Source of the DNA: Apostichopus japonicus
Lineage: Eukaryota; Echinodermata; Holothuroidea; Aspidochirotida; Stichopodidae
Assembly: GCF_037975245.1 (NCBI RefSeq)
Contig: NC_092579.1
Location: 7,780,001 to 7,844,000, forward strand
Reading direction: 5' to 3'
Length of the DNA stretch: 64,000 nt
The notes under the pieces are model-generated. The model had not been told where the DNA came from, searched no databases, and saw nothing but the letters and a program-made list of their open reading frames with translations. Below, in pieces: positions 28,146 to 40,774 of the stretch (position 1 is the stretch's first letter; each line of letters begins with the position of its first letter). The translations under genes were made by a program, and so were the position numbers.

Positions 28146-28640
28146 CATAGCGGTATCACACTTCGTTTTCTTTCCTAGTTGTTTACATATTTTAGCATTG
28201 AATTTCATGAATATACAATCATCTATCACGCTATCGAAGTTGTAAAACTTTTAGTTCTAAAGAAGTTTGCGTTCTTTCCTTATGTTTCGGTTAATTTTGT
28301 TATGTTAAATATTTCCCAGTTGGATAAATTTCGTATAGTATGTTTTTCAAATTCATTTGTTCGAACTAAGTGAATAAATTGATCGAATCGACTAAAGTTC
28401 AGACGGCTTGCAGTAGGTTGTCAATTTCTGGTAATTTTAGCAAACCTTGCCCAGCAGCTTTTCTCGAGTACGAGATGAGAGTTGACCAAACTAAGATAGC
28501 CTTTTAGATGTATTACCCTAATAAACGAGGGTTAACAAACCAGTACTCAGAGTTATGACATTCAACTCTAAAATAATATTCAAGTATTAATCTCATAGAA
28601 AATGTAAAAGCAGGACGTTTAAAAATTATCAAATAATCTT
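28146..28640 (+). repeat. Diverged duplicate of 34206-34640 (copy 1)
   Basis: Long collinear similarity: GTATCACACTTCGTTTT, TGATCGAATCGACTAAAGTT, TTTTAGCAAACCTTGCCCA and CCTTTTAGATGTATT all recur in the same order about 6060 bp downstream. The two copies flank gene 3, as expected from tandem duplication of a unit that included 3' flank. Confidence 0.8.
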
Positions 28641-30190
28641 TCATTAGTTGAAACAAATGATTACTGAAGGTAATGAACCGCTTGATATTTTAGTATTAGA
28701 TCCATTCGAAACTTAATCAATACAAGAAAAGTAATAATAGGTTAATACTAATAAAAAGTATCCAAACGAAAACTTATTTAATTAAATTTTCATATTTTAT
28801 CATCAAAATGTAAACTCCTTAACGTATGTAAAGAATTCCAAATACTAACAGTGATAAAGTAGCTCAAACACTTCGCTCTTTTACCGTTTGTGTAAAGCAC
28901 GTCGTCGTCTGTAACATCATTAGTATTTCTCCTGGCTCGGCATCGTAAGTGCTATTTATAGAAAGTTACAATCAAATTTATGGAATTTGTTTGTATAATA
29001 TTTAAAACGGCGTTCGTTGGCTACTCCATAATATTGCAATATTTGGTGGTTCTATGCTAATAATAGATGTGAATGATTTCGTTCCATTTTTTTTTTGTAA
29101 CTGCGACAAGTAGGTTCATAATATGAGATTTTTTTTTCAATAAAGTACAAAGCACACCAATTCTCGGTTCAAATTGTAGCAATCTTTGCAACAGCCGAAC
29201 ATTAGATAACCAGATAAAAATAGAGATTAAAGAAAGTATTTTGCTATATTATAATATTTGATAAATTTGAGGTAAAGTATAAATATATGTTCTTTCTATC
29301 TTCCGAAATGAGAACAGTACACTATGAATTAGATTTTGACTCAACTTTAATAATCATACTAAGACATTAGAATGCCTACGCAATGATAAAAATTCTAAAC
29401 AGTGTCATTTGATGTATTTCTATTATAAAAATGTTGCAGAATGTGCTATTCATTTAAGAGACAGCCGAACATTATGTTGTTATTTTGGTGGGGCTATCCG
29501 AAACATTAAACTAGTGGACAATCAAAGGAGTAGCAGATTTTATCGCAAAATGTGGGCATGTGACCGCTGTGAAGTCATCACTATGGTAGCATAAAACATT
29601 GAACTCACGTACCTCATGACAAAACCAAAAAAGAAACGTTTCGTCACCTGACCAAAAATATAAATAAACTTCTACCACTTATTGACCATGATTGACCTCC
29701 TGTTACCCGTAAATATTACACACCATGTTTTCATATAACACACCATGTATTTCATTTTAAACACCATGTATTTCTGTAACAACTGTTGCAATGACAACCA
29801 AAATAGCTCTAAAAGGCTGCAACAGTCAACTGACCTGTATATTACAAGTATAGGGAGGAACTGCTGTTCCTCATATCAACTTTTCCTCTGAAGTAGAATG
29901 AAACATATCATACCGTACTCTTCATTCATCTTTAACATGGAAAACTGCCACTCTATTGAAAAAGGTTAACCATCCACTAAATTGTGACATGATTATAACA
30001 GATATTTGCAACATTAAAGGAACTGGGCAGTGAACATTGCAATAAAGCTACATTTGTTATTCAAGTGGCTTAGATTATATCCCTCTATATACTTTGGAAG
30101 CAATTGATAAAAAGAGTTAACAAAAAATACCATAATGTCAATACACGTATACACAGAACTAGATTTTGTGTTTCCTTTATATCCCAATAG
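28641..30190. other. Intron 1 of gene 3, 3' part
   Basis: AT-rich non-coding DNA ending in the 3' splice site TATATCCCAATAG. No other feature seen. Confidence 0.4.
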
Positions 30191-30192
30191 GA

Positions 30193-33100
30193 ATGGCGAG
30201 CAGGCAGGTCTTCATCGTCGTCATCCTAGTCATCCTGGTGTTTCAAGTTGACGGGAGTGCAGACACTTGTGCTGGTATCACCAGAGGACGCCATTTTGTG
30301 GTAGCATTTACAGGCAACTATGATAATAACCCCACGACGACTGAACTCTCTCTGATCGTTGTTGCATTCAGCGATCAACCAACATCAGTCACGATAAGCA
30401 GCAAGTATTCTGGCATTGATGGGCCGTACCTAACAACTTTTGTGCTCGATGCGAGAAACTCGAAGCGAGTCACTATTCCGACCGAATTAATACTTGATAC
30501 GACCTCAGAACATAGTGACAAAGTCATTGAAGTGATTGCAAACAGCGATGTATCTGTTTACGGTCTTAATTACGCACCTTATACGACCGATGCTTTCTTG
30601 GCTATTCCAGTGAACAATCTTGGAGTATCCAATGTAGCAATGAGCTATGATAGTAACGATTTCCGGCCCAGTCTCTTTGCCATTGTAGGCGTGGAGGATG
30701 AAACTGCCGTAAGGATCGTCCTAACCGCAGGAGTCACTATCGATGGCACCTCTTACTCGAGTGGCGATACGATGCAACTGACGATCCACGAACATGAAGT
30801 AATACAACTAGTGAGCGATTCCGACGCCGAATATATTGGGGGCAGTGTAGTTGAAAGCGATAAGCCAGTTGCACTCTTTACGGGTCACTTATGTGCATCT
30901 ACGCCAGGATCAGCTTGCGATACGCTTTCGGAACAAGCGGTACCGGTGGAAAGCTGGAGTAGTACCTATATTTATACGGCCACCGGAACATTTCTTGACC
31001 GATCAGTGTATGTAATTCACACCTATTACGAGAATTCAGAGATAACCATTCCAGGTATCGAACCGGTGACATTGCAAGTCGGAGAATTTTGGCAAGGCGA
31101 GCTTCAAGGAAGTGGGGTCATCACCTCAAATCAACCAATTTCCGTCTTGCAGCTTTTAAGAACAATAAATCAATATACCGTTGACCCATCTATCATTCAA
31201 GTTCCCTCTGAAGAACAATTCAGCTACATCTTTGGATTTTCTACTCCTCCAAAATCTGGTAGAGACAGTGAAGGATTCTTTAATTATCTCAATATTATAG
31301 TCAAATCAAATGAGTCGGATACCATTCTTGTGAACGGTGAACCTATTTTACAAGATAGCAGTCACAGCCATCATAGCATAGCCGGTACACCATATGATGT
31401 ATATACGGTAAAAGTTCCAAAAGGAGAAGGGGTCTTCTACGTAGAACAGAGCTCATTCGTCGATGCTTCCCCATTTTCTGTTATTGTTTATGGATTTGAA
31501 AGTTCCGAGAGTTATGGTTATTCAGCTGGACTCTTACTTCAAAGTGACGAACGTCTTCTTAACATTGAACCCTTCTTTGTGCGGGAAATTGGCGGAGAAC
31601 AACTCACTGTCACCCTCCCGTGTCTTGAAAACATTGAAGGGCATACTGAAAATGTGTTTTGTCGATTTAATGAAGATAACAGAGTAATTGACGTCCCCGG
31701 ACATGTTCTTGATGTCTACACCATTATTTGCACTACTCCGAGGTTTCAACAACTATCGTATGTAACTGTGGACGTAACCGTTAACGACAAAGAATCTTTT
31801 CCTTTCAGAGGGAATGTTTACATTCTTCCCCAAGATGTTCTTCCTGCTACACTCAATGTGTTGCAATCAGATGAAATTGAAGGTAACATTGATTTTACAG
31901 TAGAAAAAGAAATTATCCTTAAGTGGGATCCAACCAAACTGTTTGCAGTGGAATACATCGATATTTCAATTCAAGTCGCCATTGAAGGAATCGGTCAAGA
32001 CCAAGGACTTATTTGGTCAAATGATATCAAAATTGCAAGCAGTGTTGAGAACTTAGGTACATTTAGTTTCATACCATCGGATGTACCAACGGAAAGTTTG
32101 AATGCACTTAGTTCGTTTGGTTTATCGTCGGCAGTGATTACCTTGCAAGCAAATGACAAGCGCCTATTTCACGTTCTATCTAGCGTACATTTGAAATTGA
32201 TTGACAGCACAATCTGTTCCTCCTGGCTGCAATCTGCTAACGTTGGCGATCTACCGCCATGTCCGTGCACCGATCAGCAGGCAGAAGCTGATGGAAGCTT
32301 TGAACCTGACGAAAATCCATCTCTTGAATATTATCACCCGGGAGCTTCGTCATGTTATCGATCAGGATTAGGAGGAAGTGGACAACAGTGCTGTTATGGA
32401 TCCGATGGTAATATACTCGTTGGACCTCCCGGAGGCGGGACGGCTGATGCCTATGCTCCTGGGGGTATTGGGGGCACCTTAAAACATTTTTGGTTCGATG
32501 TCCTTCCATTTATAGCCTGCTGCAAGTTGACAAGTCAATGTGAAACTTACTATGAATTTCGTCCATCAGATGACTGTTCAGATTATCAGCCACCACGACC
32601 AACTATTGGCACAGGAGATCCTCATTTCATCAGTCTGGACGGGAGAGAGTTCACCTTTAATGGTGCCGGTGAATTTGTTTTGGTCAAATCTTCTCTGCAT
32701 AACTTCACATTCCAAACCAGAATGGAGGTTTTAGCTGGTACTGATGCAAGCGTCTACACATCCTTTGTACTTTCTTCCGACATATCTGATACAATTCAAG
32801 TTCAAAGGTCACCTTTAAATGGAACACTCATTCTCTTGAACGGTGAACCAATTGATCTCTATTTCGATGGATATCTGATCCGAAAGCAAGACTTCCGTGG
32901 ACTGAGGTTAACAGTTAACCCTGATGTGTCTGAAATCACGGTACGCCTACATATTGGAGCAACAGCATTAATAAGGATCACAACAGAAATGATGTCTTTC
33001 AGCTTACAATTACCGGATGCGTTAAAGGGAAAGACGGAGGGACTATTGGGCAATTTTAATGACAACGCCGATGATGATTTTATTTTACGAAATGGGTCTT

Positions 33101-33798
33101 CTTTGCTACATAATTCAACATTGGAAGCAATCCATTTTGACTTTGGACTTGGATGGATCCTTGAAACAAATACTTCCAAATTCACTTATTTACCACCATC
33201 TGACTTTTCGACATTTTTCCACCCAGACTTTATTCCTAATTTAGTGTACCCGGATGTTAATTCCGTCAGCGAGGAAGTCAAGCTCATTTGTGGCGACTCT
33301 ATAACGTGCTTATATGATGCCGTCACAACAAACAGCACGACTTTTGCTAATGACTCTCTTCAAGACATTAAAACGTACGAAACAGTTAATGAGAATTTAG
33401 TCAAAATTGTCAGCTGTGGTCAACCAGGTAAAATTGAAAATGGGACAATTAATGGTAGTGTTTTTCTAGTGGGCTACACTGTAGTTGCCTCCTGCAATGA
33501 AGGTTTCTATCTGGACGGTAATAGTGAGTTACTTTGTTATTCAAATGGCACATGGTCGGGAAACTTACCAATTTGTATAGAAATTCCGATTGCAAACAAC
33601 ACACCGCCGTCGGTTTTGGGTAGCCTTATTATAATTGTAATTACATCAGTCATTGGTAGTTTAGTGTTAATTGCCATTATTGTGGTTATTATAAAGAAGT
33701 TCTGCTTATATTCAAGTAAGATAAGAAAAGGTCATGGCCCAACTAATGAGAACATTCCGTCTGAAAACAAGGCATTCGAACATGACGAGTATCAATGA
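30193..33798 (+). CDS. Gene 3: IgGFc-binding-domain / AMOP / VWD / one sushi domain / transmembrane receptor
   Basis: Intact 1201-residue protein. I use the ATG at 30193 because a 3' splice site ends at 30190 and the following MASRQVFIVVILVILVFQVD is a clear signal peptide. Order: IgGFc-binding N-terminal region (TRGRHFVVAFTGNY) to about residue 560; linker; AMOP about 675-795 (CSSWLQS, PPCPCTDQQA, QQCCYGSDGN, HFWFDVLPFIACC, RPSDDC); VWD about 806-975 (GTGDPHFISLDGREFTFNG, LLGNFND); one CCP 1075-1128; transmembrane helix about 1141-1170; 31-residue tail ending FEHDEYQ. Known: AMOP, VWD and CCP occur together in SUSD2-like membrane proteins, and the IgGFc-binding N-terminal domain occurs in mucin-like FCGBP. 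The combination suggests a surface receptor for glycoprotein or microbial ligands (inference). It has one CCP where gene 2 has two, and an unrelated tail. Confidence 0.92.
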   Translation: MASRQVFIVVILVILVFQVDGSADTCAGITRGRHFVVAFTGNYDNNPTTTELSLIVVAFSDQPTSVTISSKYSGIDGPYLTTFVLDARNSKRVTIPTELILDTTSEHSDKVIEVIANSDVSVYGLNYAPYTTDAFLAIPVNNLGVSNVAMSYDSNDFRPSLFAIVGVEDETAVRIVLTAGVTIDGTSYSSGDTMQLTIHEHEVIQLVSDSDAEYIGGSVVESDKPVALFTGHLCASTPGSACDTLSEQAVPVESWSSTYIYTATGTFLDRSVYVIHTYYENSEITIPGIEPVTLQVGEFWQGELQGSGVITSNQPISVLQLLRTINQYTVDPSIIQVPSEEQFSYIFGFSTPPKSGRDSEGFFNYLNIIVKSNESDTILVNGEPILQDSSHSHHSIAGTPYDVYTVKVPKGEGVFYVEQSSFVDASPFSVIVYGFESSESYGYSAGLLLQSDERLLNIEPFFVREIGGEQLTVTLPCLENIEGHTENVFCRFNEDNRVIDVPGHVLDVYTIICTTPRFQQLSYVTVDVTVNDKESFPFRGNVYILPQDVLPATLNVLQSDEIEGNIDFTVEKEIILKWDPTKLFAVEYIDISIQVAIEGIGQDQGLIWSNDIKIASSVENLGTFSFIPSDVPTESLNALSSFGLSSAVITLQANDKRLFHVLSSVHLKLIDSTICSSWLQSANVGDLPPCPCTDQQAEADGSFEPDENPSLEYYHPGASSCYRSGLGGSGQQCCYGSDGNILVGPPGGGTADAYAPGGIGGTLKHFWFDVLPFIACCKLTSQCETYYEFRPSDDCSDYQPPRPTIGTGDPHFISLDGREFTFNGAGEFVLVKSSLHNFTFQTRMEVLAGTDASVYTSFVLSSDISDTIQVQRSPLNGTLILLNGEPIDLYFDGYLIRKQDFRGLRLTVNPDVSEITVRLHIGATALIRITTEMMSFSLQLPDALKGKTEGLLGNFNDNADDDFILRNGSSLLHNSTLEAIHFDFGLGWILETNTSKFTYLPPSDFSTFFHPDFIPNLVYPDVNSVSEEVKLICGDSITCLYDAVTTNSTTFANDSLQDIKTYETVNENLVKIVSCGQPGKIENGTINGSVFLVGYTVVASCNEGFYLDGNSELLCYSNGTWSGNLPICIEIPIANNTPPSVLGSLIIIVITSVIGSLVLIAIIVVIIKKFCLYSSKIRKGHGPTNENIPSENKAFEHDEYQ

Positions 33799-34205
33799 TA
33801 GCTACACAAGATTGAAGAGAAATTGTATTTTATTTAACAACCAAAGAAGAGTGATATATAACCAGAAAAATATTGTAACATCCCCATCACCTGTTCTTTC
33901 CCCTTGCGTTTACAATCCCACTTTAGTTTCATTTAAGGACAATAATTACAGCTAGTTTCATCTCCTGATTGTGTTCACGAATATCAACTAGAAAATATGT
34001 TGGAGAGTGCATAGGATAAGGGATAAACGGCAAGTCAATAATTTGGAACAAAATGAATTTGAAGGTGAAGGAGATATATTCCATACCTTCCAAATTTTCA
34101 TAAATCCAAAGTAACTCGTTTTTTTTACGTTTGCCTCAAATTAGCTACTAGAAAAAGGGAACTATCCGTAAACCTGTAATGGACCCAATTATGGAGTTCC
34201 AGGGC
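33799..34205. other. 3' flank of gene 3
   Basis: Non-coding. I see no canonical AATAAA within the first 150 bases. 34150-34200 resembles the flank after the pseudogene. Confidence 0.4.
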
Positions 34206-34640
34206 GTATCACACTTCGTTTTATTTCCTCGTTGTTTACTTTTAGCATTATATTTTATGATAATATCGATCACGCTATCGCAGTTTGAAACTTGTTAGTT
34301 ATGTTGTTTTCTTATATTTTCGGTAAATTATGTTGTTAAATTTTCCAGTGGGGTCTATTTCTTATCGTATCTTCTGCAATCCTTCTGTGGAACGAAATTA
34401 CTAAATTGATCGAATCGACTAAAGTTCAAACGGCTTGCGGTAGGTGGTCAATTTCTGGTTATTTTAGCAAACCTTGCCCATCCGATTTTCTCGAGAATGA
34501 GATGAAAGTCGACCAAACTAACATAGCCTTTTAGATGTATTGCCCTACTAAACGAGGTTAAACAAACCAGTACTGAAAGTTATGATATTCAATTCTAAAA
34601 AATATATATATTCAAGTATTAAATCTCATAAAAATGAAAA
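34206..34640 (+). repeat. Diverged duplicate of 28146-28640 (copy 2)
   Basis: Collinear with copy 1 with scattered substitutions and small indels, for example CAAACCAGTACT and TTCAAGTATTAA near the ends of both copies. Confidence 0.8.
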
Positions 34641-37416
34641 AAAAACGGAAAGTTAAAAACTGTATCGAATATTCTTCCATTGTTTTAAACACAAATGATT
34701 ACTGAAGGAAATACAATTTTAGTATTAGATCCAGTCGCCTGTTTTTGGTACTGGAAAATAACATTTTTTCCATTGGTGTAATTAAAAGTGTCTTTTTGGT
34801 TTCTAGAAAGTGCCATGCATGTCGTTGAACAAAATTACATTAAAGATACTGGCATTTCTGTTACGAAATCAACAGAGGGTCCTTTTTGAGCAGAAATTGG
34901 GAAGAAATTTTGTAGGTTCCCGTCAAATCACAGATGTATATGTCCAACTGTCCCTCGAAGTGTATCTCCCTGCCCCAATATTGAACCATCTTCCACCGCC
35001 ATTAGTAATAGTTTCAAAACGAGAGATGTTTACATTTACGTCTTGTTTGCTTGTTCGCAGTCATCTGGTCATTATGTATTCTAGTCCGTATAAGTAAAAT
35101 ACGATATAGGTATTTGAAACGAAGGCAGCGGCACTCTCTACCGCCTGTGTACACAATAGAATGTGGTATTACATCCAACCATCTAGCACACCCGGGTTTG
35201 TATTAGGCAAGCGAATAAGCCATAACATTTTATGTCAAGGCTACTAAACCCTGATGATTGTAAGTAGTTTGTCGTTAAATGTATTTCTTTGTGTGGTTTT
35301 GAATTCCTTCTTGTATGTTTCCAGAGAACTTACATATGGTTAGCTCCATGGCACTAAATGCATGAGAATACTGACAAATATCATCAAGCGATTACATTTT
35401 GAAGGTATAGTCCGTCTGTATTTTTATTATCAGAACACTTTCATAGAAGGTTGCAAAATATAACAACCGTCCGAAAATAGAGAAAGGATAAGGTATGCTG
35501 ACTTCTTAGTCACGCTCAGTCACAGAAGACGAGAAGGGAATTATAGGAAGGGGAGGGGGAGGAGGGAGGGACGAAATGAGGGAGAGGGGCCGGGTGGGTT
35601 TTTGGTGGTGATTACTTCCCGTGCTAATCACAAGAATGATAGTACTGGAAATGGCTAAACAGCTGAACTGAACACATTTACATTTAAAATATGACAGAAT
35701 ATACGCAATTGTGTTACGAATAACCCTTCCCACAAAAGTCAGTTTGCTTGTCTTTGTATAAGCCTATTAATATATGGAAAAAATAAATTTCTTTATTCTT
35801 GTCTATGTAACGTTGCAACGTACTGGGTGGTACGACAAGAAATAAACTAATATTCTTGGACTTAATTGGACTTTGGTCTTGTAGTATTCTTTGAGTAGGC
35901 TTAGTGTGACGTGAACGATTATGGTTGACGGAACAGGTGTGGATATTTATCGATATCGTTTACTACACGTTCGTTCAATAAAGAATTACCAGGAAAGATT
36001 ACAAGGCAAATGAAACTGTTTAACATTCACTGTTTACGTACACCTGAGGACCAAACTTGTCTACATCACTTTAATAAGTATTAGCTATCATGAAAATAGC
36101 TTCAACTCCCATCAAAATCCATCAAAAATTCACCATTTTACAAGTCATTTCTTACTTCTAGTTTTATATAAGAAGGAACATTGAGCTAATTATGTACATT
36201 GACGATGTACCTAATTTTCTGTTATGTTATTCCTTGTGTTTACAACCTTCGTTCCAAGGTCACTGAATACATGCAGGTTTGTGGCTTAAGGCGTTTTAAA
36301 ATTTTTTTTTTTATTGTCTTCTTTGAAAAGAGGAGCGACACATGATTCAAATTATATATGTGGGCGTGTTATTAGGGCTTTAACTTATTGAGGGCTAAAA
36401 TAAGACATTTTGATGAGCACTCTACGTCATAGTTTGGACATATTTAATGAGTTTCCCAGATTTATCAAAACTTCAAATGTGTATATCTTGGAAACGAAAA
36501 AGAGCTTTTCGAAACATTTCAACAGATTTTAAATGTGATTATGACACACACAACACATGTATCGAACATGGGGCAAATTGGCTAGGTGTCAGTAGTACAT
36601 TAAATACCACCACCATTGTATAACTGCATGGGAAAAGTATTCTCCTTGATACACTGTACACTCTATAACTATCATAATCTTATCGATTGACGAACATCAT
36701 TGTCTTTGTACCACTGGCGTTACAAGCGACCGAAAGCTTGTAGGGAAATCCTCCAGAAGAATCCCATTGTGCAGTTATTAGGTCCCTGTAATCTATATTC
36801 TGCGCTGAATACCTCAAACCCCTCAGTTGCAATCCATGGTACGTGCAGCTTGTTGAACCCAGTTGGACCGTTTTTTGAACCCAATTTTTTACATACTGAA
36901 GGTTGTTACAAGTTGGATGATCATTTTTTTATTGCAAATTCTGCCCCTCACCAGTGCCAACGAGTAGGAGGTCAGGCGGGGATACAGCTCCTGTGGACGG
37001 GCAAAGTTGGGTTACAGAATATATTATCAAACACCCAGGAACGTACAATGAATATATGATGAGTTTAAAAAATAAGGGGGACCAAGTGACATAATTGTCC
37101 GAGTATAATCATGTAAGTACCTACAAAGTGATGGCGCCTGTGAGCGCCGCGAGAGGCTCAGAATAAGTTGGCTACGCAGCTAGCCTCTGAAACTGCAAAT
37201 GTACAGACTCTGAGACTATATGAAACTTTAACTTTCAACGTCCAGTCATATAGGTATCGTTCACTTGGCCAGCAATGCCAATGTTGTAACGCGCACGCGC
37301 ATTACAATAAATATAACAATGTTACGTCAAGAGAAATATCACGAGTCGTTTCGATAGGAAACATAGGCCTATGTACTGCTAATGATCGATCTATATACAA
37401 ACTCTGCACTGCAGTC
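34641..37416. other. Intergenic, no gene recognised
   Basis: AT-rich DNA with poly-purine stretches near 35550 and unrecognised short frames, the longest being 119 codons at 36700-37059 with no known motif. I see no supported feature. Confidence 0.35.
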
Positions 37417-37442
37417 TATATGTACAGTACACATATTCTACT

Positions 37443-37540
37443 CATGGCAGATTTAGCCAATGATGCCCAGAAGCAGAAGGTTGTAGCTAACTTTTTGTTA
37501 AAATTGGTGAATTCACTGTCAAGTTCCGCTATTAAAGGTA
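37443..37540 (+). other. Speculative short coding exon
   Basis: A short frame starting MADLANDAQKQKVVANFLLK has ordinary protein composition and ends near AAAGGTAGTT, a possible splice donor. A second coding-like stretch (HRDYQRINHGKFNEYYESLK) follows at 37638-37730, but the two do not join in frame at the splice sites I can see. The family was not recognised. It could equally be a relic. Confidence 0.2.
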
Positions 37541-37730
37541 GTTGGCATGAATCTTAATTGGAACGTGCATTGACTATTCCGTGTATTTCTGATCAAACAA
37601 CTTGATCCACCCTCAGCCCAGTCCCCTTACATCGAGACTATCAGCGTATTAATCATGGTAAGTTCAATGAGTATTACGAGTCCCTTAAAACGGAAAAAGA
37701 TACTGTATATGATCAGGTTAAAGGTTGGTG

Positions 37731-39182
37731 AGCCATCTCCTTAATTACTACTATTTTATCAAGTGCTGTAGTAAACACGCAGGGCTGAGAAGATCTGCAA
37801 ATATTTAAACGAATTATATGCTGAATACAACCAATAAACTTATCTAGTAGACAATCTTATTTCAGGGATACGGAATTCCCCCAAAAGTTTGCTCTATTTA
37901 CTTGTCCAAATAATTGATCAGAAACTATTTAGAACAACTACGTAATAGGGGAGGAGTGTGCAAGTTTTTCCAATCCAATGGCCATAACTTATAAGTGCAC
38001 ATTCTCAAAATGGGCGCTTTTTGGGGTGGGGGGAGGGGGTAGGGACAATGAGAACTGTAAGTGTGTTCTGTTGCGTTTGGTTGATTATCTGTTGTGCCGT
38101 ATGCATATGTAATTCAATATTTACCTATGTTTAATATACGTTATGCTCGACATTTAAAAAAATGTTGAACTGTGAAGTTGATAATGATTTTTGGTTTCGA
38201 TGATAATCTTAACCTTTGTAGTCATGCAAGCGGATCAGTGTGTATGTGTGTATGTATGTGACGCCTTGCTTGTGAACACGATAACTCAAAAGGGGAAGCT
38301 TGGACCAATCTCATATTTGGTGTGGCATGCAGGAGTACCACATTGAGCAGAAGAAGCCTATTGTTTTTGGGAGGTTAAAAAACATTTGGGGTCACCAGGG
38401 GTCAAATTGTGGAAACCTTGTTTCATAATGTACTAATCACCCACAGACCACCCTATTAGATAACATGTGCGATTCGCCTCATATGAATAGGAGAGGATGT
38501 TGGCAATTGCGCATCCGTAGATAAGAATCAGAAGTCTCCACCAAATCTCCTTTGACTTAAGTATGTCGGTAACTTTTGGAGTTGCCATGTACGTCGCTGC
38601 ATACAACCATGTGCACAAAGGTGTTTAACGAACGTTGTGTACTGTTGTCTGTGATAGAGATCAATATGTATGCTGAATACAAGAAAGTTTCCATGTTGGT
38701 CATCAGTTAGCAATGTCAATGTTGTTTGTCATATCTCAATTTATGGGCTATACTACTTAGTATGAAGTATGTAGTTCATCCTGGTTATACCCTACAGCCT
38801 ATAGTGTGTCACATTCACATACGATTATTCACGTAGCATCATCGAAATCATCGAAACACTGCAGTTTGCTGTCTGGTTATTGTTGTACAGCTGACTTCCG
38901 GTTCAAAGTTGACTGATTCCCTTGAACCTTCTCAGACTCAGTGTTGACTCAATCAGTTACAAGTGATTTACTCTGCCGCTTGCGTGATGTCGAATTGGAG
39001 CCATGTACGTCAACAATTGAGCTGGTTATATCAAATTTACAATAGGCATTGTCGTGGCTATATGGTGTAATGAGTCGCTAAAACGAAACAAGGAAACAAT
39101 GAATCGACAGCATGCACCGGAAGAGAAGGACTCCTCTCAATGTGTTGGATATTAAATGACATTGATATACAAACTAAACCAT
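37731..39182. other. Intergenic, no gene recognised
   Basis: No supported gene or repeat; a G-rich run near 38020. Confidence 0.35.
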
Positions 39183-39190
39183 TATGTATT

Positions 39191-40206
39191 CAGGGACGTA
39201 GCCAGGGGAGGGGGGTCAGTGGGAGCAACTGCTCCCCCCTTTCAGTGACGAAGAAATTTTTAAAACTGTTAATTTTTTTTGCATGACATTTTGTCAGTGC
39301 TCTTTTGATCTTGAATACTGGTCAGCTCCGTTAACTCGATTATAATCGTAGTAACATTCAGGCCTACTAATTCAAGTACTTAATTTGGCAGATAAAATCA
39401 GCTAAATTTAGCCTACAGCCTATTACAAGCCTACAGTTGGCCACTGCGTAATATTTTTAAACTTTGATTCAAAGCTCAAAATACGATATTTTGATCATCG
39501 ATTTAATAATTGTTATAAGCTAATTTGAAAGGTAGTGTATTACATCCACCGGGGCGGAATATTTGAACGAGAATCATTCATTTGGACCGGGGTGTCACAC
39601 AAGCTCACATACTAAGCCTAACCATATACATTCTGGCTCTGCATTGTTTTAAACATAACCAAATATATTTGAAATTGCAACATTCTATGAGTGCCACTCA
39701 CTTTTAATATATGCCCGGTAAACCTACATGAAGGGCACTAGGTCTATGTCAGCAATGCAGGACGCAAAATTATTCTTAATGAATTGATACATTTTTACTT
39801 CTCTCTAAACATTAGAAACCGTATAATCTGATAATAATGATGTGTAATTCTGCTACAAAATATGAAAGTTTATATTTTCCATCAGTTAAGTTCGTCAAAT
39901 GTATTCAAGTCCAGACATTGGACAATAAACAAGAATCATCCTACTGGAAAAATTGTAAAAGAGCACAATGTTTGTCTTTCTGATATAATATGTTAAAACA
40001 ACATGTAAAAGAATTCAAACAGGAAACAAAATCTGCTGATAATATGATATCATATAATGATGAAACTGGCAAAACATTGCACCAGATCGCATCTAAGGAC
40101 CTTCAATTGTTAATAAACACCCCCTCCCCTTAAACCCATTCCCCCATATCAATCGCAAAATGTGCTGCCCCCCCCCCCCCTTTGCGAATTCCTGGCTACG
40201 TCGTTG
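39191..40206. mobile_element. hAT-like MITE with 8-bp target duplication
   Basis: Terminal inverted repeats: left CAGGGACGTAGCCAGG, right end reverse-complements to CAACGACGTAGCCAGG. Flanking 8-mers TATGTATT (39183-39190) and AATGTAAT (40207-40214) agree at 6 of 8 positions, as an old hAT target duplication would. C-rich runs lie near the right end. No transposase frame inside, so it is non-autonomous. Confidence 0.7.
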
Positions 40207-40774
40207 AATGTAATTACTTACAATGACCATCAAACATATTGTGCTTTTATGTAAACTTAGATCAACTAAGTTCGAGTCACTCCCAGATTAATGTATGTCG
40301 TCCAGTTACAGAGTTGTTGACAATTAACAATTCATGGACGTTAAATATGAATGTGAGAGACTAAATTCTATTCGGTCAGCTTGCGGCTCTGATAAGCCAA
40401 TTGGGCTTCTTCGCGAGTTCCTGCTTGCAGGAGGATCTAATATACATACAAACATACATACTAAACAGTACCTACGATTTTGCTGTCCGGGAATTCCCGA
40501 TGATGCTATTTGAGTATCGAATTTCGTGGCAGCAAAGAACAAATATTAACCATTTTATCACTCCACCATTCAAACGCAATTGAGCTCTAGAATGAGCCTA
40601 GCGCCATCCGATACGTTAGTTACACACACTCACCGGAAGGCTGTCAAAGGAAGACTGCCATCAGTCAATAATGCCTTTCTATACCACTTATCTGTGTCTT
40701 GTTTTGTTTTTGAGAATCGACCACTATTTAATTAAAGATATAAGGCTCAAGTCAACTACATACCAGTTACGGAC

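Noticed and set aside
32237-33185. Minus-strand frames inside gene 3
   Set aside because: Shadows of the plus-strand coding exon; composition matches antisense of the AMOP and VWD regions.
36700-37059. 119-codon frame as a gene
   Set aside because: No recognisable motif, no splice or start context, and ordinary length for chance in this composition.
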